Positions 13,991 through 23,895 of a DNA stretch of 64,000 nt are shown in pieces (the stretch's first letter is position 1; each line of letters opens with the position of its first letter). The DNA comes from Kineosporia sp. NBRC 101731. GTDB taxonomy: Bacteria > Actinomycetota > Actinomycetes > Actinomycetales > Kineosporiaceae. The DNA lies in NCBI RefSeq assembly GCF_030269305.1, contig NZ_BSTC01000021.1, positions 23,050 to 87,049 on the forward strand, written 5' to 3'. The position numbers were made by a program, and so were the translations under genes. Below the pieces are notes generated by a model. The model made no database searches, was not told the origin of the DNA, and saw only the letters and a program-made list of their open reading frames with translations.

Positions 13991-15625
13991 GTGGGTAGAA
14001 CGCTGAAGCATGCCTGGCTGAAAATCGGGCTGAACGTAGGGCTGGTCGCCGGGCTGGTCGTCCTGACCGGCTGTGGTGGAGGCGACAGTGCCGGATCAGG
14101 TGCGGGCGGCAGCTCGACACCGAAAAGCGGCGGCACGCTGACCTTCGCGGTCGGCTCCGACACCGGCTGCACCGATCCGCAGCAGGTGGCCAGTAACGAC
14201 TCGATCTACTCCGTGCGCCAGCTGGTCGACTCCCTCACCGACCAGGATCCGCAGACCGGCAAGATCGTGCCCTGGCTGGCGGAGAGCTGGGACATCAACG
14301 AGGACGCCACCACCTTCACCTTCCACCTGCGCGACGGCGTGACGTTCAGCGACGGTACTCCGCTGGACGCCGAGGCGGTGAAGGCCGACTTCGAGGCCGT
14401 TCCCGACCTGGGGGCCCTGGCCGGCCTGGCCACCGGATACCTGGCGGGGGTGAAGAAGATCACCGCCGACGACCCGCAGACCGTGACGGTGACGTTCGCC
14501 CAGCCGAACGCCCAGTTCCTGCAGGCCACGTCGACACACTCGCTGGGCATCGTGTCACGTGCCTCGTCGAAGCTCTCGGCGCAGGACCGCTGCACGAAGG
14601 GCATTGTCGGGTCCGGGCCGTTCACCCTGGCCGAGTACGCGGCGAACCAGTCGACCACGCTGAAGAAGCGCACCGGTTACGCCTGGGGCTCCTCGCTGTG
14701 GAAGAAACAGGGTGAGGCCTACCTCGACCAGGTGGTCTTCAAGGTGCTCCCCGAGGCCGGGGTGCGCACGGGAAGTCTGCAGTCGGGACAGGTGGACGCG
14801 ATCGGCAACGTCGGGCGGGCCGACGAGAGTGCGCTGGAGGCAGCCGGGGTCTCCCTGGAGGCCCGCGCCAACCCGGGTGTGGTGTTCGGGCTCTCGCCGA
14901 ACAATGCGCACCCGATCCTCAAGGACGCCGCGGTGCGGCAGGCCATCGGGTACGCCATCGACCGGAAGCAGATCGCCGACACGGTGTTCAACACCGGCAC
15001 CGAACCGGCCACCAGCGTGCTCGCCCACACCACACCCGGTTACGAGGACCTCTCGGGGAAGCTCGCCTTCGACCTCGACAAGGCCAAGAGGCTGCTGGAG
15101 GACGACGGCTGGAGCGCGGGCGCCGACGGGATCCGCGAGAAGGACGGCAAGAAGCTCTCGCTCACCATCACCTGGTTCGCGAACTCTCCCACCAACCAGC
15201 CCTCGCTGGAGCTGATCCAGCAGCAGCTCAGGCAGGCCGGCATCGCCGTGGAACTCCAGCAGAACGAGATCTCGCAGTTCGCCACCATTCTCCAGACCGG
15301 TGACTTCGAGCTGGCCTGGGGCAACGTGACCCGCGCCGACCCGGACATCCTGCGCACCCAGTTCTCCACCTCGCTGGCCAACTTCTACCAGGTGCCGGAG
15401 ACCGACCTGGAGAAGACGCTGACCCAGCAGGCGGGCACGATCGACGAGGCCGCCCGGGACGAACTCGTCGCCCAGGCCCAGGAAGACCTGGTGGAGAACG
15501 CCTACACGGTGCCGGTGGTGGAGCTGCAGACCAAGCTGGGTGTCGCGCAGCGGGTGCACGACCTGAACTTCGAGGCCTCGAGCCGGATCCAGCTGCACGA
15601 CACCTGGCTGAACGGGGTCGAATGA
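13991..15625 (+). CDS. Dpp/Opp-family substrate-binding lipoprotein
   Basis: This 544-aa extracytoplasmic binding protein (SBP family 5) has a lipobox LTGC at Cys28. Family features are GGTLTFAVGSDTGCTDPQQV, VPWLAESWDINEDATTFTFHL then RDGVTFSDGTPLDAEAVKAD, and IGYAIDRKQIADTVF. The GTG 13991 start follows GACGAGGAGAACC; the upstream open frame has no signal and is rejected. It is first in a complete binding protein-permease-permease-ATPase operon controlled by a cysteine leader peptide. The ligand may therefore be a sulfur compound (for example glutathione-like) rather than an ordinary peptide. Confidence 0.9.
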   Translation: MGRTLKHAWLKIGLNVGLVAGLVVLTGCGGGDSAGSGAGGSSTPKSGGTLTFAVGSDTGCTDPQQVASNDSIYSVRQLVDSLTDQDPQTGKIVPWLAESWDINEDATTFTFHLRDGVTFSDGTPLDAEAVKADFEAVPDLGALAGLATGYLAGVKKITADDPQTVTVTFAQPNAQFLQATSTHSLGIVSRASSKLSAQDRCTKGIVGSGPFTLAEYAANQSTTLKKRTGYAWGSSLWKKQGEAYLDQVVFKVLPEAGVRTGSLQSGQVDAIGNVGRADESALEAAGVSLEARANPGVVFGLSPNNAHPILKDAAVRQAIGYAIDRKQIADTVFNTGTEPATSVLAHTTPGYEDLSGKLAFDLDKAKRLLEDDGWSAGADGIREKDGKKLSLTITWFANSPTNQPSLELIQQQLRQAGIAVELQQNEISQFATILQTGDFELAWGNVTRADPDILRTQFSTSLANFYQVPETDLEKTLTQQAGTIDEAARDELVAQAQEDLVENAYTVPVVELQTKLGVAQRVHDLNFEASSRIQLHDTWLNGVE

Positions 15626-15626
15626 G

Positions 15627-16589
15627 ATGCGCCGCTACGTGATCCGGCGTCTCGTCCAGGCGGTGGGGGTGCTGTGGGCGGCGTACACGCTGTCATTCTT
15701 CATCCTCGTGCTGCTGCCGGGTGACCCGGTCTCGGCCATGGCCGGCGCGGGAGCGGACTCCGCGCCGGTCGACCCCGCCCGGCTCGAGGCCCTGCGTCAC
15801 GAGTACGGATTCGACCAGCCCGTGCCCCTGCAGTACCTGAACCACCTGGGGCACGCGCTGATCGGTGACCTGGGTGACTCGGTGGCCACCGGCCGCCCGG
15901 TCACGCAGCTCATCACCCAGGCCCTGCCCCAGACCCTGCTGTTGACCGCGAGCGCCCTGACCCTGGCGTTCGTGCTCGGCGGCGGGCTGGCGCTGGCCGC
16001 GACCTTCAGCTCGCGCCCCGGGGTGCGGCAGTTGCTGCTCTCGCTGCCGCCGCTGGGGGTGTCGGTGCCGACGTTCTGGATCGGGCTGATGCTGGTGCAG
16101 TTCTTCTCGTTCCGGAACCAGTGGTTCCCCGCCTTCGGCAACGACGGGCTGAAAGGCCTGGTGCTGCCGGCCGTCACGCTGGCGGTGCCGACCGGGGCGC
16201 AGATCGCCCTGGTGCTGGCCAAGAGCCTGATCACGACCCTCGACGAGCCGTACATCGGCACGGCCCGGGCCAAGGGCGCCGGAAGGAGACACGTGCACCT
16301 GCGGCACGCCCTGCGCAACGCCTCGTTACCCGCCCTCACGGTGGCCGGTCTGCTCGTGGGCCAGCTGATGGCCAACGCCGTGGTGATCGAGACCGTCTTC
16401 TCCCGCAACGGTCTGGGGCGGGTGACCCAGTCCGCCGTGAACACCCAGGACATCCCGGTGGTGCAGGGAGTAGTGGTTTACGGGGCGCTGGTGTTCGTCG
16501 TGGTCAATCTGCTCGTCGACCTGGTCTACCCGGCACTGGACCCGCGCATCGTGCTCGCCCCGAGGCGTCCTGTGGTGGCTGCAGCATGA
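15627..16589 (+). CDS. ABC transporter permease, DppB-like
   Basis: This 320-aa inner-membrane permease starts MRRYVIRRLVQAVGVLWAAY, as is normal for DppB/OppB. Other marks are FFILVLLPGDPVSAMAG, LRHEYGFDQPVPLQYLNHL and the coupling loop YIGTARAKGAGRRHVHLRHA followed by LRNASLPALTV. It starts 1 bp after the binding-protein stop and overlaps the DppC-like gene (ATGA). Confidence 0.92.
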   Translation: MRRYVIRRLVQAVGVLWAAYTLSFFILVLLPGDPVSAMAGAGADSAPVDPARLEALRHEYGFDQPVPLQYLNHLGHALIGDLGDSVATGRPVTQLITQALPQTLLLTASALTLAFVLGGGLALAATFSSRPGVRQLLLSLPPLGVSVPTFWIGLMLVQFFSFRNQWFPAFGNDGLKGLVLPAVTLAVPTGAQIALVLAKSLITTLDEPYIGTARAKGAGRRHVHLRHALRNASLPALTVAGLLVGQLMANAVVIETVFSRNGLGRVTQSAVNTQDIPVVQGVVVYGALVFVVVNLLVDLVYPALDPRIVLAPRRPVVAAA

Positions 16590-17473
16590 GTGAACTGCTG
16601 GCCCCGGTCGCGCCGGTTCTGGAGAGGCCTGCGCGTGTTCATGGTGGACGTCTGCGACGGACACTGAGTTTCTTCGGTCACCGACCGGGGTTGCTGGTTT
16701 CGGTCGTGGTGGTCTTCCTGGTCGGCGTCTCGGCCTTCGCGCCGGGTGTTTTCAGCAATCAGGAGCCCACCCTGGGCGTGCCGGCGGAGAACTTCCGGGC
16801 GCCCGGCGCGGCGCACTGGTTCGGTACCGACAGTCTGGGCCGTGACCTGTTCACCCGGGTCGTGCACGGCGCCCAGTTGTCGTTGCGGGCCACGCTGATC
16901 GCGGTGGCGTTCGCCTTCGTGGTCGGCGGCACCATCGGTCTGGTCGCGGGTTTCGCCGGCCGGTGGGTGGACGACGTGCTCATGCGGTTGGTCGATGTGG
17001 TGCTGTCGATCCCCACGCTGTTCCTGTCGCTGGCCGTGGTCACCGCGCTCGGCTACGGCACCACGAAAGTTGCCGTGGCGGTGGGCGTCGCGAACGTGGC
17101 CGGGTTCGCCCGGGTGATGCGCTCGGAGGTGCTGCGGGTGCGCCTGGCCCTGTACGTGGAGGCCTCGCGCGGGATCGGTGCGCGGTGGTGGAGCGTGCTG
17201 GGCCGGCACGTGCTGCCCAACAGCATCGGCCCGGTGCTGGTGCTGGCGACGCTGGAGTTCGGCACCTCGATCCTGGCGGTGTCGTCGCTGAGTTTCCTCG
17301 GGTACGGCGCTCCGCCGCCGGCCCCGGAGTGGGGGACGCTGATCTCGGACGGGCGCAATTACCTGGCCAATGCCTGGTGGCTGACCACGCTGCCCGGCCT
17401 GACCATCGCCGCGACCGTGCTGGCGACCAACCGGATCGCGCGGGCGCTCGACGGGGAGTTGAGGCAGTGGTGA
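16586..17473 (+). CDS. ABC transporter permease, DppC-like
   Basis: This 295-aa second permease has the DppC/OppC signature AHWFGTDSLGRDLFTRVVHG after the first membrane segment. The loop LYVEASRGIGARWWSVLGRH is followed by VLPNSIGPVLV. LSFLGYGAPPPAPEWGTLIS near the end is typical of the family. The ATG at 16586 overlaps the DppB-like stop, and the gene's own stop overlaps the ATPase start. Confidence 0.92.
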   Translation: MSELLAPVAPVLERPARVHGGRLRRTLSFFGHRPGLLVSVVVVFLVGVSAFAPGVFSNQEPTLGVPAENFRAPGAAHWFGTDSLGRDLFTRVVHGAQLSLRATLIAVAFAFVVGGTIGLVAGFAGRWVDDVLMRLVDVVLSIPTLFLSLAVVTALGYGTTKVAVAVGVANVAGFARVMRSEVLRVRLALYVEASRGIGARWWSVLGRHVLPNSIGPVLVLATLEFGTSILAVSSLSFLGYGAPPPAPEWGTLISDGRNYLANAWWLTTLPGLTIAATVLATNRIARALDGELRQW

Positions 17474-19077
17474 ATCTGCTGGAGATCCGTGACCTGGTGG
17501 TCTCGTACCGCACCCGGTCGGCGCCCGTGAGAGCGGTCGACGGGGTGTCGCTCTCGGTCGCCGCCGGCGAGATCGTCGCGGTGGTCGGGGAGTCCGGGTC
17601 GGGCAAGAGCACCACGGCCCACGCCGTCATGCGGCTGCTGGCGGGCAATGCGCAGATCGATGCGGGCAATATTCATTTCGAGGGTGCGGATCTGGTGCAG
17701 GTCGCGGAACGCTCGCTGCGGACCGTGCGCGGCGCCCGGATCGGCCTGGTGCCGCAGGACCCGGCAGTCTCGCTGAACCCGGTCAAGCGCATCGGGGAGC
17801 AGGTGGCCGAGGTGCTGCGGCTGCACGGGCTGGCCGATCGCCGCAACGCCGCGCTGAAGGCCGTCGAGATCCTCGACCGAGCAGGGCTTCCCGAGCCGGA
17901 GGTCCGCGCCCGGCAGTATCCGCACGAGCTCTCGGGCGGGATGCGGCAGCGGGTGCTGATCGCGATCGCCATCGCCGCCGACCCCCGGCTGATCATCGCG
18001 GACGAGCCGACCAGCGCCCTGGACGTGACGGTGCAGAAGGTCATCCTCGATCACCTGCAGCATCTGGTCGCACAGTCCGGGGCGGCGGTGCTGCTGGTCA
18101 CCCACGACCTGGCCGTGGCCTCGGACCGGGCCGACCGGATCGTGGTGATGTCGCAGGGTCGCATCGTCGAGACCGGCCCGACCGTCTCGGTGATGAACGA
18201 CCCGCAGCACGAGTACACCAAGAAGCTCCTGGCCAGTGCGCCCGGGTTGCGGGTGCCACGTTCTGTCACCCGGGAGAAGCCCACCGGTACCGAGCTGTTA
18301 CGGGCCGAGGATCTGGTGAAGGAGTTCCCGCTGCCCGGTGCGGCGGCCCTGCGGGCGGTGGACGGTGTGAGCTTCCATCTCGACCGGGGCGAGACCCTGG
18401 CTCTGGTGGGGGAGTCCGGGTCGGGCAAGTCGACCACCGGACGGCTGGTCCTGCGACTGGCCGACCCGAGTTCGGGCACGATCACCTTCGACGGGGCCGA
18501 CATCACCCGGTCGCGGCCCGCGGTCACCCGGGCGCTGCGGCGCCGGGCCCAGCTGATCTACCAGAACCCTTACGCCTCGCTGGATCCGCGTTTCACGGTG
18601 GCCCAGGCGATCGAGGAACCGTTGCGGGCGTTCCGGATCGGCGACCGGGCCTCCCGGGGCGTCACCGTGCGCGACCTGCTGGACCGGGTGGCGCTGCCGC
18701 AGACCCTCCTGACGCGGCGCCCGGCGGAGCTCTCCGGCGGGCAGCGCCAGCGCGTCGCGATCGCCCGGGCCCTGGCCCTGTCACCCGACCTGGTGGTGTG
18801 CGACGAACCGGTCTCGGCGCTGGACGTCTCGGTCCAGGCGCAGGTAATGGAACTCCTGGTGCAGCTTCAGGAAGAAACCGGTGTGGCCTATCTGTTCATC
18901 TCCCATGACCTCGCCGTGGTCCGGCAGCTCGCGCACCGGGTCGCCGTGATGCGTCACGGGCGCATCGTCGAGACCGGTCCCACCGCAGACCTGTTCACGA
19001 ATCCTCAGCACGACTACACCCGGGAACTCCTGGCCGCGATCCCGGGCCGGGTCATCTCCGAAGGAGCACCGTCATGA
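17470..19077 (+). CDS. Dipeptide-type ABC ATPase, two fused nucleotide-binding domains (DppD-DppF)
   Basis: This 535-aa protein has two complete ATPase domains. The first has [21 protein letters not shown] and [12 protein letters not shown]. The second has GESGSGKST near residue 315, [12 protein letters not shown] and [12 protein letters not shown]. Each ends with the Opp/Dpp-type extension ([14 protein letters not shown] and [14 protein letters not shown]). The fusion replaces separate DppD and DppF subunits and is common in actinobacteria. It energises the importer made from 13991 and overlaps the DUF1684 gene that follows. Confidence 0.93.
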   Translation: MNLLEIRDLVVSYRTRSAPVRAVDGVSLSVAAGEIVAVVGESGSGKSTTAHAVMRLLAGNAQIDAGNIHFEGADLVQVAERSLRTVRGARIGLVPQDPAVSLNPVKRIGEQVAEVLRLHGLADRRNAALKAVEILDRAGLPEPEVRARQYPHELSGGMRQRVLIAIAIAADPRLIIADEPTSALDVTVQKVILDHLQHLVAQSGAAVLLVTHDLAVASDRADRIVVMSQGRIVETGPTVSVMNDPQHEYTKKLLASAPGLRVPRSVTREKPTGTELLRAEDLVKEFPLPGAAALRAVDGVSFHLDRGETLALVGESGSGKSTTGRLVLRLADPSSGTITFDGADITRSRPAVTRALRRRAQLIYQNPYASLDPRFTVAQAIEEPLRAFRIGDRASRGVTVRDLLDRVALPQTLLTRRPAELSGGQRQRVAIARALALSPDLVVCDEPVSALDVSVQAQVMELLVQLQEETGVAYLFISHDLAVVRQLAHRVAVMRHGRIVETGPTADLFTNPQHDYTRELLAAIPGRVISEGAPS

Positions 19078-19877
19078 CCACCACGACCACCGATTTCGTT
19101 GCCGACTGGCAGGAGTGGCACCGGGCCCAGGAGGCCCGGCTCGCCGATCCGCACGGTTTCCTGGCGATCACCAGCCTGCATTTCCTGACGGAGGAGGCGG
19201 ATCGGTTCCGCGACGCACCGGGTGAGTGGACAGCGGTGGACGACCGGGTCACGGTGGAGCTCGGGCCCGGCGAGGAGATCGTGGTGGACGGCCAGAAACA
19301 CACCGGCAGCTACCGGTTCGACCCGATCCCGGAGCGCGGCGGGGTGAACGCGGTCTGGGGGGATGCGGTGATCGAGGTGGCCAAGCGCGGTGGTTACCAC
19401 ATCGTCCGTCCCCGCCACCCGGATACTGAGCTGCGCAAGGGGTTCCACGGCACACCCGCCTACGACCCGGACCCGCGCTGGGCGGTGTCCGCCACCTACA
19501 CGCCGTTCGAGGTGCCGCGCCCGGTCACGGTCGGTGCCGCGGTGGAGGGTCTGGAGCACGTCTACGACGCCACCGGGCAGCTGGAGTTCGAGATCGACGG
19601 CCAGGCGCTGAGCCTCACGGCCTTCCCGAGCTACCGTCCGGGCGCGCTGATGGTGCTGTTCACCGATGCCACCTCGGGCGTCACCACCTATGCGGCGAAC
19701 CGGGCGATCCAGGTGCCGGCTCCGGACGAGGACGGGCACGTGGTGCTCGACTTCAACCGGGCCGCCAACCTGCCGTGCGCCTACACGGCACTGGCCACCT
19801 GCCCGCTGCCGCCCCCGGAGAACCGCCTGAGCGTGGCGATCGAGGCCGGCGAGAAGATTCCCCACGAAAAGCCCTGA
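19074..19877 (+). CDS. DUF1684-family protein
   Basis: This 267-aa protein matches the DUF1684 pattern: DWQEWHRAQEARLADPHGFL near the start, ITSLHFLTEE, then conserved TAFPSYRPGALMVLFTDATS, DEDGHVVLDFNRAANLPCAY and a CPLPPPENRLSVAIEAGEK end. There is no signal peptide. The biochemical role of DUF1684 is not known to me. Its ATGA overlap with the transporter ATPase and position before two LLM genes suggest it works on the imported compound or on a product of its oxidation. Confidence 0.88.
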   Translation: MTTTTTDFVADWQEWHRAQEARLADPHGFLAITSLHFLTEEADRFRDAPGEWTAVDDRVTVELGPGEEIVVDGQKHTGSYRFDPIPERGGVNAVWGDAVIEVAKRGGYHIVRPRHPDTELRKGFHGTPAYDPDPRWAVSATYTPFEVPRPVTVGAAVEGLEHVYDATGQLEFEIDGQALSLTAFPSYRPGALMVLFTDATSGVTTYAANRAIQVPAPDEDGHVVLDFNRAANLPCAYTALATCPLPPPENRLSVAIEAGEKIPHEKP

Positions 19878-19906
19878 CCAGCGCCGATATTTCTGAAGGA
19901 GATCAC

Positions 19907-21112
19907 GTGACCGGCAACACCCCGCTCCATCTCGGCGTGGCCCTCGACGGTGCCGGATGGCATCCCGCAGCCTGGCGGCAGGCCGATGCCCGGCCGAAAG
20001 AGCTCTTCTCCCCGCAGTACTGGACCGACCTGGTGACCGAGGCAGAGGCCGGGCTCCTCGACCTGGTGACGATCGAGGACGCGCTGAATCTGCAGTCGGA
20101 CGAGTTCACCGAGCAGGACGCGCGCACCGACCGGGTGCGGGGCCGGCTCGACGCCGTGCTGATCGCGGCCCGGGTGGCGCCGCTGACCCGGCACATCGGC
20201 CTGGTGCCGACGGTGATCGTGACCCACACCGAGCCGTTCCACATCTCCAAGGCGATCGCCACCCTCGACTACGCCGCCACCGGCCGGGCCGGGGTGCGCG
20301 TGCAGGTGGCCGTCCGCAACGACACGGCGAAGCACTTCGGCCGGCGGGAGTTCCCGCTGATCGACCTGGCCCGTATCAACGAGCCTGATGTGCAGCAGCT
20401 GGTGGCCGACCACTTCGACGAGGCCGCCGACTACGTGCAGGTACTGCGCCGTCTGTGGGACAGCTGGGAGGACGACGCCGAGATCCGCGACGTCGCCACC
20501 GGTCGCTTCGTCGACCGCGACAAGCTGCACTACATCGACTTCGACGGTCGCTGGTTCTCGGTCAAGGGCCCCTCGATCACGCCCCGCCCGCCGCAGGGTC
20601 AGCCGCTGGTGGCGGCCCTGGGCCACGCGGACGTTCCCTACCGGCTGATCGGGCGCGCGGCCGACCTCGGGTTTGTCACGCCCCACGACGCCGGGCAGGC
20701 CGCCGACCTGGTCGCCCGCATTGACGAGCAGCGCCACGCGGCCGGGCGTCAGGACGAGAAGATCCACGTCTGGGCCGATCTGGTGGTGGTGCTCGACGAC
20801 ACAGAGCAGGCCGCCCGCGACCGCCTGGCCCGGTTGAACGAGCTGGCCGGGGCCGAATACACCAGCGATGCCAAGATCTTCGCCGGCACGCCCGCCCAGC
20901 TGGCCAACCTGCTGGTGGAATGGCAGGCCCAGGGCCTCAGCGGTTACCGCCTGCGCCCGGCCGCCCTGCCCCACGACCTGCACCGGATCACCCGCGGCCT
21001 GGTGCCGGAGCTGCAGCGGCGCGGCCTGTTCCGCACGCAGTACCCGGAGAACGGCACGCTGCGGGGGCTGCTCGAGCTGGACCGTCCTGCCAACCGTTAC
21101 GTGAGGGCCTGA
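19907..21112 (+). CDS. LLM-class monooxygenase, NtaA/SnaA-like
   Basis: This 401-aa flavin-dependent monooxygenase starts at GTG 19907 with GAAGGAGATCAC upstream. Features are HLGVALDGAGWHPAAWRQAD, a 30-residue insertion around SDEFTEQDARTDRVRGRLDA, LDYAATGRAGVRVQVAVRND (in place of WNVVTS), YVQVLRRLWDSWEDDAEIRD and the C-terminal GLVPELQRRGLFRTQYPENG. The family oxidises substrates such as nitrilotriacetate, dibenzothiophene sulfone or S-containing compounds with reduced FMN. It is followed 3 bp later by another LLM gene. Confidence 0.88.
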   Translation: MTGNTPLHLGVALDGAGWHPAAWRQADARPKELFSPQYWTDLVTEAEAGLLDLVTIEDALNLQSDEFTEQDARTDRVRGRLDAVLIAARVAPLTRHIGLVPTVIVTHTEPFHISKAIATLDYAATGRAGVRVQVAVRNDTAKHFGRREFPLIDLARINEPDVQQLVADHFDEAADYVQVLRRLWDSWEDDAEIRDVATGRFVDRDKLHYIDFDGRWFSVKGPSITPRPPQGQPLVAALGHADVPYRLIGRAADLGFVTPHDAGQAADLVARIDEQRHAAGRQDEKIHVWADLVVVLDDTEQAARDRLARLNELAGAEYTSDAKIFAGTPAQLANLLVEWQAQGLSGYRLRPAALPHDLHRITRGLVPELQRRGLFRTQYPENGTLRGLLELDRPANRYVRA

Positions 21113-21115
21113 GCG

Positions 21116-22468
21116 ATGACCAAGCAGATCCACCTCGCCGCCCATTTCCCGGGCGTCAACAACACCACCGTCTGGAGTGACCCGGCGGCGGGCAGCCACG
21201 TGGAGTTCGACTCGTTCCGCCGGTTCGCCCAGATCGCCGAGCGCGGCAAGTTCGACTTCCTGTTCCTGGCCGAGGGCCTGCGGCTGCGCGAGCAGAAGGG
21301 CCAGATCTACGACCTGGACGTGGTCGGCCGCCCCGACACCTTCACCGTGCTGGCGGCCCTGGCCGCTGTGACGCAGCGGCTCGGCCTGACCGGCACGATC
21401 AACTCCACGTTCAACGAGCCCTACGAGGTGGCACGCCAGTTCGCCAGCCTCGACCACCTGTCCGAGGGTCGCGCCGCGTGGAACGTGGTCACCAGCTGGG
21501 ACCAGTTCACTGGCGAGAACTTCCGCCGTGGTGGCTATCTCGCGCAGAGCGACCGGTACGAACGGGCCCGTACGTTCCTGCGCACCACGACCGAGCTGTT
21601 CGACTCCTGGAACGGGGTCGAGATCCTCGCCGACCAGGATCAGGGCCGGTTCCTCAGCACGGACCGCCCGGGCACGTTCAAGCACGAGGACCGGTTCTTC
21701 GACATCGAGGGTCAGTTCAACGTGCCCCGCAGTCCGCAGGGCCGGCCGGTGATCTTCCAGGCCGGTGACTCCGAGGAGGGCCGCGAGTTCGCCGCCTCGG
21801 GCGCCGACGCGATCTTCTCCCGGTACGCCACCCGGAAAGAGGGCAAGGCGTTCTACGACGACGTGAAGGGCCGTCTGCCGAAGTACGGGCGTTCGCGGGA
21901 GGACCTGTTGATCCTTCCCGCGGCGAGCTTCGTGCTGGGTGACACCGACGCCGAGGCCGAGGAGCTCGCCCACCAGGTGCGCCGCGCCCAGGTCTCGCCG
22001 CAGACCGCGATCAACTTCATCGAGCAGCTCTGGAACACCGACCTGTCGGGCTTCGACGTGGACGGCCCGCTGCCCTCGTTCGACCCGGTGGTGGAGGGCG
22101 AGGCGATCGCCAAGGGCCGGGCCAGCGTGCGTCAGCTGGCGAAAGACCCGATCGCGCTGGCGAACGAGTGGCGGGCCAAGGCCGAGGCGGAGAAGCTCTC
22201 GGCCCGCGAGCTGGTCATCGAGGTCACCGGCCGCCAGACCTTCATCGGGTCGGCGAGCAGCGTGGCCGAGACCATCAATCAGTTCGTGCAGGAGGATGTT
22301 TCGGACGGTTTCATCCTGGTTCCCCACATCACGCCCGACGGCCTGGGGCCCTTCGTCGACACCGTGGTGCCGCTGCTGCAGGAGCGCGGGGTGTTCCGCA
22401 CGGACTACGAGGGAACGACACTGCGCGACCACCTCGGGCTGACGTACCCGGGGGGCCCTCAGGCATGA
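21116..22468 (+). CDS. LLM-class monooxygenase, NtaA/SnaA/DszA family
   Basis: This 450-aa full-length family member has IHLAAHFPGVNNTTVWSDPA, FDFLFLAEGLRLREQKGQIY, the core ASLDHLSEGRAAWNVVTSWD, then GQFNVPRSPQGRPVIFQAGD followed by SEEGREFAA. It ends at VPLLQERGVFRTDYEGTTLR. All expected FMN-contact blocks are present, so it should be active with a partner flavin reductase, which is not in this window. It ends the leader-controlled operon that began at 13811 and is followed by two strong hairpins. Confidence 0.92.
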   Translation: MTKQIHLAAHFPGVNNTTVWSDPAAGSHVEFDSFRRFAQIAERGKFDFLFLAEGLRLREQKGQIYDLDVVGRPDTFTVLAALAAVTQRLGLTGTINSTFNEPYEVARQFASLDHLSEGRAAWNVVTSWDQFTGENFRRGGYLAQSDRYERARTFLRTTTELFDSWNGVEILADQDQGRFLSTDRPGTFKHEDRFFDIEGQFNVPRSPQGRPVIFQAGDSEEGREFAASGADAIFSRYATRKEGKAFYDDVKGRLPKYGRSREDLLILPAASFVLGDTDAEAEELAHQVRRAQVSPQTAINFIEQLWNTDLSGFDVDGPLPSFDPVVEGEAIAKGRASVRQLAKDPIALANEWRAKAEAEKLSARELVIEVTGRQTFIGSASSVAETINQFVQEDVSDGFILVPHITPDGLGPFVDTVVPLLQERGVFRTDYEGTTLRDHLGLTYPGGPQA

Positions 22469-22473
22469 AAAAA

Positions 22474-22492
22474 GGAGAGGGTTTCCCTCTCC
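22474..22492. terminator. Hairpin terminator, first of two
   Basis: GGAGAGGG-TTT-CCCTCTCC forms an 8-bp stem six bases after the LLM stop. An A-run before it would be a T-run for transcription from the other strand. It probably works with the hairpin just downstream. Confidence 0.7.
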
Positions 22493-22511
22493 GCTCCTAA
22501 GGTATAGCGCA

Positions 22512-22538
22512 CCCGGGGCCTTGCGGCAAGGCCCCGGG
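22512..22538. terminator. Hairpin terminator, second of two
   Basis: CCCGGGGCCTTG-CGG-CAAGGCCCCGGG is a perfect 12-bp stem with a 3-nt loop. There is no T-run, as is common for actinobacterial terminators. It separates the sulfur operon from the glycosyltransferase gene. Confidence 0.75.
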
Positions 22539-22601
22539 CCTGCCCCAGAATCACTGGCTGTCAGCTGAAGTGGATGTCAAAAGCCTTGGGGGGTATGCGC
22601 A

Positions 22602-23846
22602 GTGCGCGTCGTTCTGTCGACCTACGGGTCGCGTGGAGATCTGGAACCACTGGCGGCCCTGGCCGTGAAGCTGATCGGGCTGGGTCACGAGGCGGTGGTC
22701 TGCACCCCGCCCGACGACGACTTCGTCTCGCTGCTGGAGCGCGTCGGGGTGCCGCTGGTGCCGGCCGGTCAGCCGGTGAAGGAGATGATCGCCGAGGTCT
22801 CGCGCAAGCAGGGGCCGAACGTGGGGCGGCGTCTGCCGCTGGAGGAACTGCAGTTCCGGGCCCGGCGGATGGTGGCCACCCAGTACGAGGCGGTGATGGC
22901 CGCGGCCGGCGCAGACGGTGACGTGGTGGTGGGCACCGGATTGATGCCGGCGGCGTGCGGCGCGCGCTCCGCGGCCGACCAGCTCGGCATCGGGTGGGTG
23001 TCGGTGAGGTTCCAGCCGACCACCCTGCCCACGGGTGCCCATCGTCCCTACCCCTACCCGGGGCGTCCGCTGCCCGAGGGCGAGACCGACAACCACCAGC
23101 TCTGGGAGTACGACCGGCAGACCATGAAGGTCGTGTTCGGCGGGGTGTTCGACGAGCACCGGGCCACGGTGGGGCTGCCGATGGTGGACGATGTGCGCGC
23201 GTACGTCTTCACGGACCGTCCGTGGCTGGCCGCGGACCCGGTGATCGCGCCCTGGCCGGGTGATTCCGACCTCGACGTGGTGCAGACGGGCGCCTGGATC
23301 CTCCCGGACGACCGCCCGTTGCCCCCGGGCCTGGTGGAATTCCTGGACGCGGGGGAGCCGCCGGTCTACGTCGGTTTCGGCAGTATGGGCCTGCAGCAGA
23401 ACCTGACCGGGGCCGGGCGGGACGCGATCGAGGCGGCGCGCAGTCACGGGCGCCGGGTGGTGCTGGGCAGCGGCTGGGCCGCTCTGGAGCTGCACGACGA
23501 CCAGGACGACTGCTTCGCCGTCGGGGAGGTCAACCAGCAGACCCTGTTCGCGCGGTGCGCCGCGATCGTGCACCACGGCGGTGCGGGCACGACCACCACG
23601 GCCACCCGCGCCGGCCGGCCCCAGGTGATCGTGCCGCAGGTGGTCGACCAGCCCTATTTCGCCGGCCGGGTGGCGGAACTCGGTATCGGTGTCGCGCACG
23701 AGGGCAGCGTGCCCACGCTCGAGTCACTGACCACTGCTTTGAGGACGGTGCTGTCGCCCGAGCTGTCCGCGCGGGCTCGCGAGGTGGCCGGGTCGGTGAG
23801 TGAACAGGGGACGTCGGTGGCGGCGGGGCTGCTGAGCGCGCTGTGA
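22602..23846 (+). CDS. Glycosyltransferase, GT1/UGT type (GtfE-like)
   Basis: This 414-aa GT-B-fold glycosyltransferase starts VRVVLSTYGSRGDLEPLAAL, the usual acceptor-domain start for antibiotic, sterol or macrolide GTs. The nucleotide-sugar-binding C-terminal block is intact: VYVGFGSMGLQ and VHHGGAGTTTTATRAGRPQV then VVDQPYFAGRVAELGIG. GTG 22602 follows GGGGGGTATGCGCA. It is flanked by hairpins and a convergent cupin gene and looks monocistronic. The acceptor is unknown, and its link to the sulfur genes is not evident. Confidence 0.9.
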   Translation: MRVVLSTYGSRGDLEPLAALAVKLIGLGHEAVVCTPPDDDFVSLLERVGVPLVPAGQPVKEMIAEVSRKQGPNVGRRLPLEELQFRARRMVATQYEAVMAAAGADGDVVVGTGLMPAACGARSAADQLGIGWVSVRFQPTTLPTGAHRPYPYPGRPLPEGETDNHQLWEYDRQTMKVVFGGVFDEHRATVGLPMVDDVRAYVFTDRPWLAADPVIAPWPGDSDLDVVQTGAWILPDDRPLPPGLVEFLDAGEPPVYVGFGSMGLQQNLTGAGRDAIEAARSHGRRVVLGSGWAALELHDDQDDCFAVGEVNQQTLFARCAAIVHHGGAGTTTTATRAGRPQVIVPQVVDQPYFAGRVAELGIGVAHEGSVPTLESLTTALRTVLSPELSARAREVAGSVSEQGTSVAAGLLSAL

Positions 23847-23868
23847 ACGAAGAGAATCAAACCCCGTC

Positions 23869-23892
23869 CGTGATCATGCAAAGTGTCCCCGG
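23869..23892 (+). repeat. Half copy of the dispersed palindrome
   Basis: CGTGATCATGCAAAGTGTCC followed by CCGG matches the left arm of the 30486 palindrome (first 14 bases identical). It lies between the convergent glycosyltransferase and cupin genes. Confidence 0.55.
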
Positions 23893-23895
23893 CCC

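Noticed and set aside
19781..22432. 883-aa open frame on the minus strand
   Set aside because: It is antisense to two clear LLM genes and the DUF1684 end. The protein is rich in Gly/Val/His/Arg without any domain, as expected from the complement of high-GC codons.
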